From assembly GCA_046154645.1 (NCBI GenBank), contig JBJXDZ010000114.1, positions 1 through 64,000 on the forward strand: a stretch of DNA of 64,000 nt. The letters run 5' to 3'. The DNA is from Ga0077555 sp046154645. Lineage in GTDB: Bacteria > Pseudomonadota > Alphaproteobacteria > Rhizobiales > Hyphomicrobiaceae. Below the pieces are notes generated by a model, which worked only from the letters and a program-made list of their open reading frames with translations, ran no database searches and had not been told where the DNA came from. Of this stretch, positions 1-8,039 are shown piece after piece. Position 1 is the first letter of the stretch; the number at the start of each line of letters is the position of its first letter. Both the position numbers and the translations under genes were made by a program.

Positions 1-1660
1 GGAGGGTTTCGTCGTGGTAGCTGCGGGCCGTTTCGGGGTCGAGGGAGAGGCGGAATTGCTCGTTCCAGTCGAAGGCAAAGCGGGCCCGGCTGAGGGCGTC
101 GTCACGGTCGCGGCTCCCTTTGCGATGGCGGGCGAGGTCGGCGGCGTGGGCGGCGATTTTGTAGGCGATGACTCCCTGTTTCACGTCCTCGCGGTTGGGG
201 AGGCCGAGATGCTCCTTCGGCGTGACGTAGCAGAGCATGGCGCAGCCGAACCAGCCGATCATCGCCGCGCCGATGCCGGACGTGATGTGGTCATAGCCCG
301 GCGCAATGTCGGTGGTGAGAGGCCCGAGCGTGTAGAACGGCGCCTCGCCGCATTCCTTCAACTGCTTGTCCATGTTGATCTTGATCTTATGGATCGGCAC
401 GTGGCCGGGCCCCTCGATCATCACCTGGCAGCCCTTCTTCCAGGCGACCTGGGTCAGCTCGCCCAGCGTCTCCAGCTCGGCGAACTGCGCGCGGTCGTTG
501 GCATCGGCGATGGAGCCTGGACGCAGGCCGTCGCCCAGAGAGAACGACACGTCATACTTGCGCATGAGGTCGCAGATCTCTTCGAAGTGCTCGTAAAGGA
601 AGCTCTCCTTGTGATGCGCGAGGCACCACTTGGCCATGATCGAGCCGCCGCGGGAGACAATGCCGGTGACGCGGTGGGCGGTGAGCGGCACGTAGGCCAA
701 GCGCACGCCGGCATGGATGGTGAAATAGTCGACGCCCTGCTCGCACTGCTCGATCAACGTGTCGCGATAGAGTTCCCAGGTGAGTTTCACCGGATCGCCG
801 CCACACTTCTCCAGCGCCTGATAGATCGGCACCGTGCCGATCGGCACCGGCGAGTTGCGCAGGATCCACTCGCGCGTGTTGTGGATGTTGCGGCCCGTCG
901 AGAGATCCATGACGGTGTCGGCGCCCCAGCGGATCGACCACACCATCTTGTCGACCTCTTCCTCCACCGACGAGGTGACGGCGGAGTTGCCGATGTTGGC
1001 GTTGATTTTCACCAGGAAGTTGCGGCCGATAATCATCGGCTCGAGTTCGGCGTGGTTGATATTGCAGGGGATGATGGCGCGGCCGCGGGCGATCTCGTCG
1101 CGCACGAATTCTGGCGTGATGTGCTCAGGCAAAGCCGCGCCGAAGCTCTCGCCATCGGCCAGCGCCGCCTTGGCGCGCTCCAGCGCCTCTGCCCGGCCCA
1201 GGTTCTCGCGGTGGGCGACGTAGCGCATCTCCTTGGTGATGATGCCGGCCTTGGCGAACTCGTATTGCGTCACCGGTTGGCCCGGGAGACCACGCATCGG
1301 CTTTGGCTTGTTGGGGAAGTCGCGGGCCAGCGCCTTGCCCTTCACGTTGCCGTTGTCCTCTGGCTTGATGTCACGGCCGACATAGGTCTCGACGCCGCCG
1401 CGTTCCTTGACCCAGGCCTCGCGATGCCGGACCAGGCCCTTCTCGACGTCGATCTTGATGCTGCTGTCCGTATAGGGGCCGGAGGGGTCGTAGACGCGGA
1501 ATGGCTGCTCGCCCGACTCTTTGGTCAGCGTGATCTCGCGGAACGGCACCTTCACATCGCCGAAGCCGTCCGGGCTCGTGTAGATCTTGGCCGAGCCGGC
1601 AATGGGACCCGTCGTGACCTCGGGGACCATCAGGTCCTTGCGGCGCGTTATCTTGTTCAT
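1..1660 (-). CDS. thiC: Phosphomethylpyrimidine synthase ThiC (3' end outside window)
   Basis: This radical-SAM enzyme converts aminoimidazole ribotide into hydroxymethylpyrimidine phosphate, the pyrimidine half of thiamine, in the cytosol. The minus-strand translation is open from the ATG at 1660 to the window edge (about 553 codons) and carries family stretches such as IPCNINHAELEPMIIGRNFL, VNINANIGNSAV-type sequence (here VKINANIGNSAV) and MIEGPGHVPIHKI. The C-terminal CxxCxxxxC cluster motif should lie beyond position 1 and is not seen. A strong Shine-Dalgarno (GAGGAGG) precedes the start, and the ATG overlaps the upstream stop as ATGA. It is the last visible gene of a TPP-riboswitch operon. 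The long plus-strand reading frame over it is a shadow. Confidence 0.96.
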   Translation of the reverse strand, partial: MNKITRRKDLMVPEVTTGPIAGSAKIYTSPDGFGDVKVPFREITLTKESGEQPFRVYDPSGPYTDSSIKIDVEKGLVRHREAWVKERGGVETYVGRDIKPEDNGNVKGKALARDFPNKPKPMRGLPGQPVTQYEFAKAGIITKEMRYVAHRENLGRAEALERAKAALADGESFGAALPEHITPEFVRDEIARGRAIIPCNINHAELEPMIIGRNFLVKINANIGNSAVTSSVEEEVDKMVWSIRWGADTVMDLSTGRNIHNTREWILRNSPVPIGTVPIYQALEKCGGDPVKLTWELYRDTLIEQCEQGVDYFTIHAGVRLAYVPLTAHRVTGIVSRGGSIMAKWCLAHHKESFLYEHFEEICDLMRKYDVSFSLGDGLRPGSIADANDRAQFAELETLGELTQVAWKKGCQVMIEGPGHVPIHKIKINMDKQLKECGEAPFYTLGPLTTDIAPGYDHITSGIGAAMIGWFGCAMLCYVTPKEHLGLPNREDVKQGVIAYKIAAHAADLARHRKGSRDRDDALSRARFAFDWNEQFRLSLDPETARSYHDETL

Positions 1661-2109
1661 TGTTTTCCTCCTCGGCCCACTCGTTGGGTTCGCGTTGCAG
1701 ATGATGATGTCGATGCGGCTTTCAGTGAATTTCCCGCCGCTGCCGAGAGCGGCACGTCGAGGCCAAGCTCCCGTTGCAGACGTTTGGTGAGGCCTGCGGC
1801 GACGAGGCGATGGCTTTCGGCGAGGCAATCGCGCAACGCGTTGTCGTCCATGCTCTCCGCGCTTGTGCGCTGTATCCATGTCATGCCCCGCGAGGCGAGG
1901 TAGGGCGCCGGCCGCAACCCCGGCATGTCCTTCAGCACCTCGAAGCCCAAAGGGGTGACCTTGAATGTCACGTGCAACTCACCGGGCTCATCCCAGGCGA
2001 TCGCGAACACCTTGCCAGCGACTTTCCACACTTGCGCACCGCCCCACTGCACGACGTAGCTCGTGTGGGGCAAGCGGCAGCAGAACGTGTTGAAGCCGGC
2101 GGGCGTCAT
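1657..2109 (-). CDS. MmcQ/YjbR-family protein
   Basis: A 150-residue protein with the features of the MmcQ/YjbR (CyaY-like fold) family: an early WKVAGKVFAIAWDE-type segment and a central GLRPAPYLASRGMTWI segment matching the family's PGIxPAPYLAR core. Proteins of this family are small and cytosolic; some are suggested to bind DNA, but the role is unknown. Both ends overlap neighbours by four bases as ATGA: its start with the stop of the receiver-like gene upstream, its stop with the thiC start. That implies translational coupling within the thiamine operon. The last 25 residues or so are low-complexity Ala/Ser/Arg. A direct thiamine role is only inferred from context. Confidence 0.8.
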   Translation of the reverse strand: MTPAGFNTFCCRLPHTSYVVQWGGAQVWKVAGKVFAIAWDEPGELHVTFKVTPLGFEVLKDMPGLRPAPYLASRGMTWIQRTSAESMDDNALRDCLAESHRLVAAGLTKRLQRELGLDVPLSAAAGNSLKAASTSSSATRTQRVGRGGKQ

Positions 2110-2660
2110 GTGCGCACCGTCAAGGGAAACGGTTGGCCGGGCTCGGCGGTGTAGATGGCGACGGCGGATTTCCAGTCCAGCGTCGCGGGGACGCGGCGTT
2201 TGTCGACGATGTCGCGCACGGTGAGGCCTTGGGCGACGACGGTTTCTGCGGTGGCGCAGGCGATGGCGCTGGTGGCCAGATGGGTGTAGGCGGCGACGCC
2301 GACGTAGTTCTCGGGAAAGCCAAGGCTCTCGGGTGGCGTGTGCCCATGTAAAGTGACGTGGATGCGGGCCTTGTGCTGGCGCAGCAGCGCCATCAGCGCG
2401 TCGCCATCGAGTGACGGCAAGGCGGGATCAAGCATCACCAGCGTCGTCGGCCGGGCCGTGTTGCCGAGCACGTCGAGCGCCTCGTCATAGTGCGTGGCCA
2501 CCTCGACGTTGGCGCCGTAATCCTGCTCGAGCCGATCGCGCAGCAAGATGCCAGTTGCCGCATCCCTATCGACCACCAGCACGTTGGCATTGGCCAGCGG
2601 CGGACGGCGCGTCGGTGCGGGGCGATGCGGGCGGCGAAGCGCCACGAGCGGGAAAGCCAC
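2106..2660 (-). CDS. Receiver-like protein 2 of the thiC operon
   Basis: A 184-residue protein. Residues 26-130 look like a CheY-type receiver: VLVVDRDAATG supplies acidic residues 31 and 33, and VMLDPALPSLDG places Asp78 where the phosphoacceptor is expected. The usual Thr/Ser after beta-4 and the conserved Lys after beta-5 are not evident, so phosphorylation is uncertain. No output domain follows; instead there is a tail of about 45 residues (RRVPATLDWKSAVAIYT) shared with the gene upstream, so the two are paralogues from tandem duplication. The start is GTG at 2660, with GGAG seven bases upstream and 12 bases after the previous stop. Function unknown; an allosteric or partner-binding role is inference. 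Confidence 0.7.
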   Translation of the reverse strand: MAFPLVALRRPHRPAPTRRPPLANANVLVVDRDAATGILLRDRLEQDYGANVEVATHYDEALDVLGNTARPTTLVMLDPALPSLDGDALMALLRQHKARIHVTLHGHTPPESLGFPENYVGVAAYTHLATSAIACATAETVVAQGLTVRDIVDKRRVPATLDWKSAVAIYTAEPGQPFPLTVRT

Positions 2661-2672
2661 TGGATGTCTCCG

Positions 2673-3218
2673 TCAATCGAGCTTGGCTTGGAAGCGGGCG
2701 CCCGGCTGATGGCCGTAGATGCGCATGGCCCAGGGCTCGCTGAGCGTGGTTGGGACCCGGTGCGAGGCAACAATCTCGGCCACGGTATGCGGGCTCGCCA
2801 GCACGGCGCGGACGCAATTGATGATCGTGCGCTCGCCCTGATGGCCGTCGACACCGGCAACGCCTGCCATGCGGCCGGCCAGCGGAAACGAGCGCGGCGT
2901 CAGCGTTGTGAGGGCAATCAGGCGGACCGGCGACTGGCAGCGCCGCAGGACTCCCGGCAGATCAACGTGCTCGGCATCCTTCAACGGCATCCAGGCAATG
3001 ACCACGTCGAACTGCTGCGCCCGGGCGCCGAGCACGTCGAGGGCCTCATCGCCCGTGGCGGCATGCTCGGCTTCGGGGAAACCGGCGATTTCCAGGGCCT
3101 GGCGCAGCTTCTTGGCCCGCACGACATCGCCATCGACATAGAGAATACGGGCGGTCTCCGGCGCAACGCCGCCGGATGTGCCGCCTGGGGAAACGCTTGC
3201 TGAACTGGGCTGCCGCAT
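2673..3218 (-). CDS. Receiver-like protein 1, first gene after the TPP riboswitch
   Basis: A 181-residue protein with a low-complexity N-terminus and a receiver-like fold at about 24-140. ARILYVDGDVVRAKKL provides Asp29 and Asp31, but the beta-3 segment reads FDVVIAWMPLKD, with Ile/Ala where the phosphoacceptor Asp should be, and the beta-5 Lys is missing. A pseudo-receiver is the likely reading. It shares EALDVLG and the C-terminal HRVPTTLSEPWAMRIYG motif with its downstream paralogue. The ATG lies about 11 bases past the riboswitch end, and the Shine-Dalgarno (AGGAACG) abuts the aptamer's last strand, so its translation is probably the first one controlled by thiamine pyrophosphate. No DNA-binding output domain is seen. 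Confidence 0.7.
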   Translation of the reverse strand: MRQPSSASVSPGGTSGGVAPETARILYVDGDVVRAKKLRQALEIAGFPEAEHAATGDEALDVLGARAQQFDVVIAWMPLKDAEHVDLPGVLRRCQSPVRLIALTTLTPRSFPLAGRMAGVAGVDGHQGERTIINCVRAVLASPHTVAEIVASHRVPTTLSEPWAMRIYGHQPGARFQAKLD

Positions 3219-3229
3219 GTCCGTTCCTG

Positions 3230-3318
3230 TCCCTTCGCCGGCATGACCCGGATCAGGTTCTAAGGGTGGCCACCCGGGGTTGGGATGGTCTCAGCCGGCT
3301 CCTGCCGGCCCCCCTCGG
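3230..3318 (-). promoter_or_regulatory. TPP riboswitch (THI element)
   Basis: Read on the minus strand, the segment contains GGCTGAGACC, then an ACCCTTAGAACCTGATCC block, then GGGTCATGCCGGCGAAGGGA, the diagnostic order of the thiamine pyrophosphate aptamer, with a GC-rich variable stem (GCCGGCAGGAGCCGGC) in front. It ends about 11 bases before the ATG at 3218, overlapping the region of that gene's Shine-Dalgarno, and I see no terminator hairpin with a U-run. Control is therefore likely by hiding the ribosome-binding site when TPP is bound. Confidence 0.95.
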
Positions 3319-3519
3319 ATATATGTCGCAATCTGCGCCTTCCGGTTGTTGGATGCAAGAGGCGTTATCTTGCCGGCGGTGTCCCGGGGCGGATAAATTG
3401 AACGATCGAACTTTGTCGCCACGTGCCATTCCGTTGTCGTCGACGTCCGTGTAGGCTGACGATCGAGATGTGAGGCATCTTCGCTGTCGGGGCGAGCGGT
3501 TGGCAATGAGCGGACAGCG

Positions 3520-5259
3520 ATGAACATTCTCATTCGTGGCGACAATCTGCAGCTGATGCGCCTGGTTTCGGGCCTGATCCTGTTTCTGTTCGCATTGACG
3601 CATTTCCTGAATACGGCACTGGGCCTCATCAGCCTCGAGCAGATGGAGAGTTTCGACGTCTGGCGCCGCGCGGTCATTCGCTCCATGCCGGGCACCATCG
3701 TGCTGGCCGGGGCCCTGGTCGTCCACATGGTGCTGGCGCTCTACAAGGTGGCGACCCGCGCGACGTGGCGCATGCCGCTCTGGGAGGCGATCCAGGTTGG
3801 TTTCGGCCTGCTGATCCCGTTCCTGCTCTTCCCCCACATCGTCAACACACGCATCGCCAACAGCTATTTCGGCGTCACCGACAACTATCTCTATGAGCTG
3901 GCGCGGCTGTGGCCGGCCAACGCGCTGCTGCAAAGCATGTTGCTGCTGATGGTGTGGATCCACGGCTGCATGGGCATCCACTATTGGCTGCGCCTGTCGC
4001 CGGTATATCGGGCCATGCAGCCGGCACTGCTGTTTCTGGCCATTGTCGTGCCGCTGGCGTCGCTGGCCGGGTTCATGGTCTCGGGCAGCACCGTGGCACG
4101 CTTCATCGAGAACCCGACGGCGCTGGCCGAGGTCAAGCGTCTCACGCGGTGGCCCAATGATGCCGACAGCGCGGCGCTGGCTGAGTATCGAACGCTGGCG
4201 CGCCTTGGCTTCCTCGGTGTGCTCGGGCTGGTGGGCGTCATCTTCGGCACGTTCTATGCGCTGCGGATTGCCGCGCCCAAGGTCACGGTCAGCTATGCCG
4301 GTGGTCCCAAGGTGACGGCGCTCAGAGGGCAGACTTTGCTGGAAATCTCGCGCGCCAACAAGGTGCCGCATGCCGCTGTGTGCGGTGGTCGCTCGCGCTG
4401 CTCGACGTGCCGTGTGCGCATCGAGGAGGGCGCTGAAAGCCTGCCGCAGCCGGTGTTTCCGGAGTCCGTGACCCTGGCCGCCATCGAAGCGCCGGCCAAT
4501 GTCCGGTTGGCCTGCCAGATCCGCCCGACCGCCCCCCTTGTCGTGACGCGCCTGTTGCGGCCCGCCAGCGTCGGTCCCCAGGACGCCGGCATGGTCGAAA
4601 GCGACTCGAGCGGCACCGAGCGGCCCATGGCCGTGCTCTACGTCAACATGCGCGAGTTCAACGATCTCTCCTCGCGCAAGCTGCCCTATGACGTCGTCTT
4701 CTTGCTGAACCAGTTCTTCGCCGGCCTCGCCACCGCCATCAAGAGCAACGGCGGCACCATCGACAAATTCCTCGGCGATGGCATCCTTGCCGTATTCGGC
4801 CAGCGCCATGGTCTGGATGTTGGTTGCCGGCAGGCCTTGCGCGCCGTGCGGGCCATTGATCTGGCGCTGGACCATGTCAACTCAGAGCTGGCGCCGGAGC
4901 TTGGCCGACCGATCGAGGTGGCGGCAGGCCTGCATGCCGGGCCGCTGATCCTCGGCCGACTGGGATTTGGCGAGGCCGTGGATCTGACGGTCATCGGCAC
5001 CGCGGTGAAGGTGGCGATGGAGCTTGAAGCCATCGCCAAGGAGAAAAACGTGCAACTGGTGCTCTCACGCGAGGTAGCGGAGAGTGCCGGCTGGCAATTG
5101 CCGCACGGGCAGAAGTTCACGCGCCTCAATGTTCGCGGTCATGACGGCGTGATCGAAGCCTTCGAGGTGGAGCGCGGGCGCAATCTGGATGTCAGCATCC
5201 TGGCGCCGACACCAGCCGAACAGAGGCCGCGGACGGGGGCGGCGTCGGCGACACCGTGA
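3520..5259 (+). CDS. Membrane-anchored class III nucleotide cyclase with 2Fe-2S ferredoxin domain
   Basis: A 579-residue three-part protein. Residues 12-250 hold about six membrane helices with histidines in or near helices (28, 69, 106, 148, 154), like the SdhC-type diheme anchor described for Sinorhizobium CyaC. Residues 253-345 form a plant-type ferredoxin domain with Cys288, 294, 297 and 332 (C-x5-C-x2-C...C). Residues 370-550 are a class III adenylate cyclase domain. It would couple quinone or redox state to cyclic nucleotide output at the inner membrane. Oddly, the first metal Asp is Asn376 (VNMREF), while Asp420 (FLGDG) is kept; the adenine-contact Asp and the transition-state Asn/Arg positions read T494, K497 and E501 (GTAVKVAMEL). 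Catalysis or substrate may therefore differ. Start is the ATG giving MNILIRGDN. Confidence 0.88.
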   Translation: MNILIRGDNLQLMRLVSGLILFLFALTHFLNTALGLISLEQMESFDVWRRAVIRSMPGTIVLAGALVVHMVLALYKVATRATWRMPLWEAIQVGFGLLIPFLLFPHIVNTRIANSYFGVTDNYLYELARLWPANALLQSMLLLMVWIHGCMGIHYWLRLSPVYRAMQPALLFLAIVVPLASLAGFMVSGSTVARFIENPTALAEVKRLTRWPNDADSAALAEYRTLARLGFLGVLGLVGVIFGTFYALRIAAPKVTVSYAGGPKVTALRGQTLLEISRANKVPHAAVCGGRSRCSTCRVRIEEGAESLPQPVFPESVTLAAIEAPANVRLACQIRPTAPLVVTRLLRPASVGPQDAGMVESDSSGTERPMAVLYVNMREFNDLSSRKLPYDVVFLLNQFFAGLATAIKSNGGTIDKFLGDGILAVFGQRHGLDVGCRQALRAVRAIDLALDHVNSELAPELGRPIEVAAGLHAGPLILGRLGFGEAVDLTVIGTAVKVAMELEAIAKEKNVQLVLSREVAESAGWQLPHGQKFTRLNVRGHDGVIEAFEVERGRNLDVSILAPTPAEQRPRTGAASATP

Positions 5260-5402
5260 GACCGCCCCGCACAAAGCCGCACAATTCAGCCGACAGACGG
5301 CATCGCGAGGCGTAAGGCGGCAAAACAAGGGCTTGATTGGCCGTAGTATTCACCCATCGGCGACACGCATGATGCTGGCGTTCTCAAGCCAGAGGATTGT
5401 GC

Positions 5403-8039
5403 ATGTCAAACCAGCCACCATCGCGCCCGACTGCCCCCAGCCTCGATGCCGGCGTTCTCATTGCCGAAGCCGTGGCCAAGCACCGCCAGCGCATCAGTGA
5501 CGGCGGCGGCATCGCGACGGTTAACCAAGCCGATGCGATCGAGACCGGCGTGCGCCAGGCCGCATCCGGGCCACCGCCTCACCCAACGCCGCCAGGGTCT
5601 GGCCCGGCCCATATCGCGCTACTGATCTTTGGCGTTGTGCATCCAGCGGCCGTGATCCTTATCGAAGCGTTGACCGGCTACTGCCGCACGCATCTGTTCG
5701 ATCCCATGCCAACGTTCTGGCATGTGGGGCTGTTGGCCATGGTGCCGATCGGGAACTTCGTGCTCTGGAGATGTCTGGTCGGCGGCCTGCCATTGAGCCG
5801 CTTTCGCCAGACCATTCTCAACGGCTTTGTGACGGGCATTGCCGGCTTCTACGCGCTGCTGTTCCTGCCACTCTTGCCGATCGCCCTGGTCGCGATCCTG
5901 GTGGGTGTCGGGCTGCTGCCACTGGCACCGCACGCCTCATTCATTGCGTCCCTGCGTCTGGCCAGTCATCTCAAGGCGACGCCTGGGGCAGAACCTTGGA
6001 GCACACAGGGGTTCTTGCTTGGACTTTCCGTCGCCGTGCTGGCACTGGTCGCGCTCGATGCGCAGCAGGCGGTGACACGCCATGGCCTGCGGCTGGCGGT
6101 CAGCGCTGATCCTGCAGAGCGCGCGCGAGGCATCGACCTGCTGCGCACTTGGGGTCATCACAGCACGATTTTGGAGCAGGCCAATGGGTTGCCGAGCCGC
6201 TCGCTTGGCCCCCTCACGGCCCTGATGCTGGCTGGCGATGTTTCGCTGCTCGACCGGCCCCGCCCGATGGTCAATGCGCAGCAGGCGCGCGAAATCTACT
6301 ATCGTGTTACGGGGCAGGCGTATTCGAGTGCGGCGCGCAAGACCTTGACCTCGCCGGCTGCGCTGGCGGCGGTGCGCCAATTCGATAACGACCAGGGTGG
6401 CAGCCAGGTCGGCGGCACGGTCCCAGGATTGTCGCTGGCCACCTCGCGTCTCGACGGTACGATCAACGCCGATGACGCCGTGGCCTATATCGAGTGGCTG
6501 TTCGAGGTCAGGAATGACAGCGCCTCCATGAGCGAAGCGCGCATGGCCATTGCTTTGCCGCCGGGTGCCGTCGTGTCGCGCGTGACGCTGTGGGTCAATG
6601 GCGTCGAGGAGGAAGCAGCCTTTGCCGGGCGCGCCCAGGTGCGGCAGGCCTATGAGCGGGTCGTGCGCCGCGCGCAGGATCCGTTCCTCGTCACCACCAA
6701 CGGCGCCGATCGCGTCTTGGCCCAGGCTTTTCCGGTGATGCCCAACGGCGGTCTCATGAAGTTCAAGATCGGCATCACCGCACCACTGGAACTCGATGGC
6801 GCCGACAAGGCACGGCTGGTCTTGCCGGCCATCGTCGATCGCAACTTCGCCGCCTCCGACGACCTGCGCCACGCCGTCTGGCTGGAAAGCAAGCGCGCCC
6901 TGACAACGGTCGGCAACACGCTGACGACGAGCGCGCTCGAAGGCGGGGGCACACGCATTGCCGGCGAGATCGGCACATCGCGGTTGGCACAGGCGCGACC
7001 CGTGATCGCCATCGCCCGCGATCCCGCGCACCGCTTCGTCGAGGCCAGCAATCCGGAGACGGGCAGCGCGGTGCAGGAAATTCTTAGCCCGTCAGCGGCG
7101 CCTGCGAGCACGCTCATGCTGGTGCTCGATGGCTCGGTCGGCACCAAGCCGCATGTGCGCCCGATCCTGGCCGCTTTGGACGCCTTGCCCTCGGGATTGC
7201 CGGTGGGACTGGCGATCGCCAATGAGCGTGGCACCGTGATCGCGCCCGCGCCGTGGACACCGGAGCACCGCGCCCGCCTGCGCGAAGCCTTGCTGACGGA
7301 GATCTATGTTGGCGGCGCCGACAACACGGACGCGCTGATTGCCGGCGTCCTCGCAGCCGGCAGCGGACCCGGCGCTCGCGTGCTGTGGATCCACGGCGCC
7401 CAGCCGGTGCGCTTCACAGCCAGCAAGCCACGCTTCGAGCAGGTCGCCGCCCGCATCCGTTCGGCGCCGGCGCCGGCGCTGGCGCTCTACGCGCTTGATT
7501 CCGGACCCAACATGATGCTGTCGGATGCACCATGGTCGGGCGAGGCGCGCGATATCCCGGCAACCGGCGATATCACAGCGGACCTGACACGGGCGCTGCG
7601 CCGCATGACCGGCCAGGATGCGGTGCCGGCAGTTCGCCGCACCTTGGTGACGCGTCCCGGCCTGGAGACCGAGCCGCAGATGCCGCCGGTGGTGCCGATC
7701 GCCGCCAAGGGGTCGAGCCACATCGTGCGCCTTGCCGCCCATGACGAGGTGCAATCGCTGATGCGGCGAGCCAAGCCGGATGCGCACAAAGCTGCCGTGG
7801 AACTGGCCGGCCTGCATCGTCTGGTGACACCGGTGAGTGGTGCGGTGGTCCTGGAATCGAAGCGCCAGTACCAGGAGGCGGGTCTCGTGCAAGGCATGAA
7901 GGGCCAGCCGGGAAATGTGCCGACAGTGCCTGAGCCGCATGAGTGGGCGCTGATCCTGCTGGCGGCGCTGGGCCTCGGCTGGTTGCTGTGGCAGCGCCAG
8001 CGCGATGGCGCCGACGCAAGCCTGGCAGGTGCCGCGTGA
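5403..8039 (+). CDS. Polytopic VIT/VWA-like protein with PEP-CTERM-type sorting tail
   Basis: An 878-residue membrane protein, likely the substrate of the exosortase encoded next. A flexible N-terminus (1-68) is followed by membrane segments at about 70-92, 105-127, 142-176 and 203-219. Residues about 345-465 resemble a VIT domain (inter-alpha-trypsin type: AYIEWLFEVRNDS, VTLWVNGVEEEAAF, RAQVRQAYERV). Residues about 565-700 look like a VWA domain with a weak metal site (VLDGSVG). Near the C-terminus, VPEPHEWALILLAALGLGWL followed by WQRQRD is the Pro-Glu-Pro motif, hydrophobic helix and basic tail of a PEP-CTERM signal. ATG 5403 follows AGAGG with seven-base spacing. Its stop overlaps the exosortase ATG (ATGA). 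It resembles single-target exosortase systems with VIT proteins; the subtype is not assigned. Confidence 0.8.
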   Translation: MSNQPPSRPTAPSLDAGVLIAEAVAKHRQRISDGGGIATVNQADAIETGVRQAASGPPPHPTPPGSGPAHIALLIFGVVHPAAVILIEALTGYCRTHLFDPMPTFWHVGLLAMVPIGNFVLWRCLVGGLPLSRFRQTILNGFVTGIAGFYALLFLPLLPIALVAILVGVGLLPLAPHASFIASLRLASHLKATPGAEPWSTQGFLLGLSVAVLALVALDAQQAVTRHGLRLAVSADPAERARGIDLLRTWGHHSTILEQANGLPSRSLGPLTALMLAGDVSLLDRPRPMVNAQQAREIYYRVTGQAYSSAARKTLTSPAALAAVRQFDNDQGGSQVGGTVPGLSLATSRLDGTINADDAVAYIEWLFEVRNDSASMSEARMAIALPPGAVVSRVTLWVNGVEEEAAFAGRAQVRQAYERVVRRAQDPFLVTTNGADRVLAQAFPVMPNGGLMKFKIGITAPLELDGADKARLVLPAIVDRNFAASDDLRHAVWLESKRALTTVGNTLTTSALEGGGTRIAGEIGTSRLAQARPVIAIARDPAHRFVEASNPETGSAVQEILSPSAAPASTLMLVLDGSVGTKPHVRPILAALDALPSGLPVGLAIANERGTVIAPAPWTPEHRARLREALLTEIYVGGADNTDALIAGVLAAGSGPGARVLWIHGAQPVRFTASKPRFEQVAARIRSAPAPALALYALDSGPNMMLSDAPWSGEARDIPATGDITADLTRALRRMTGQDAVPAVRRTLVTRPGLETEPQMPPVVPIAAKGSSHIVRLAAHDEVQSLMRRAKPDAHKAAVELAGLHRLVTPVSGAVVLESKRQYQEAGLVQGMKGQPGNVPTVPEPHEWALILLAALGLGWLLWQRQRDGADASLAGAA

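Noticed and set aside
14..1903. 629-codon plus-strand frame
   Set aside because: It is antisense to thiC, whose conserved motifs are on the minus strand; its composition is that of a high-GC shadow frame.
3253..4875. 540-codon minus-strand frame
   Set aside because: Antisense to the cyclase and running into the TPP riboswitch; rich in Gln, Arg and His as expected of a shadow.
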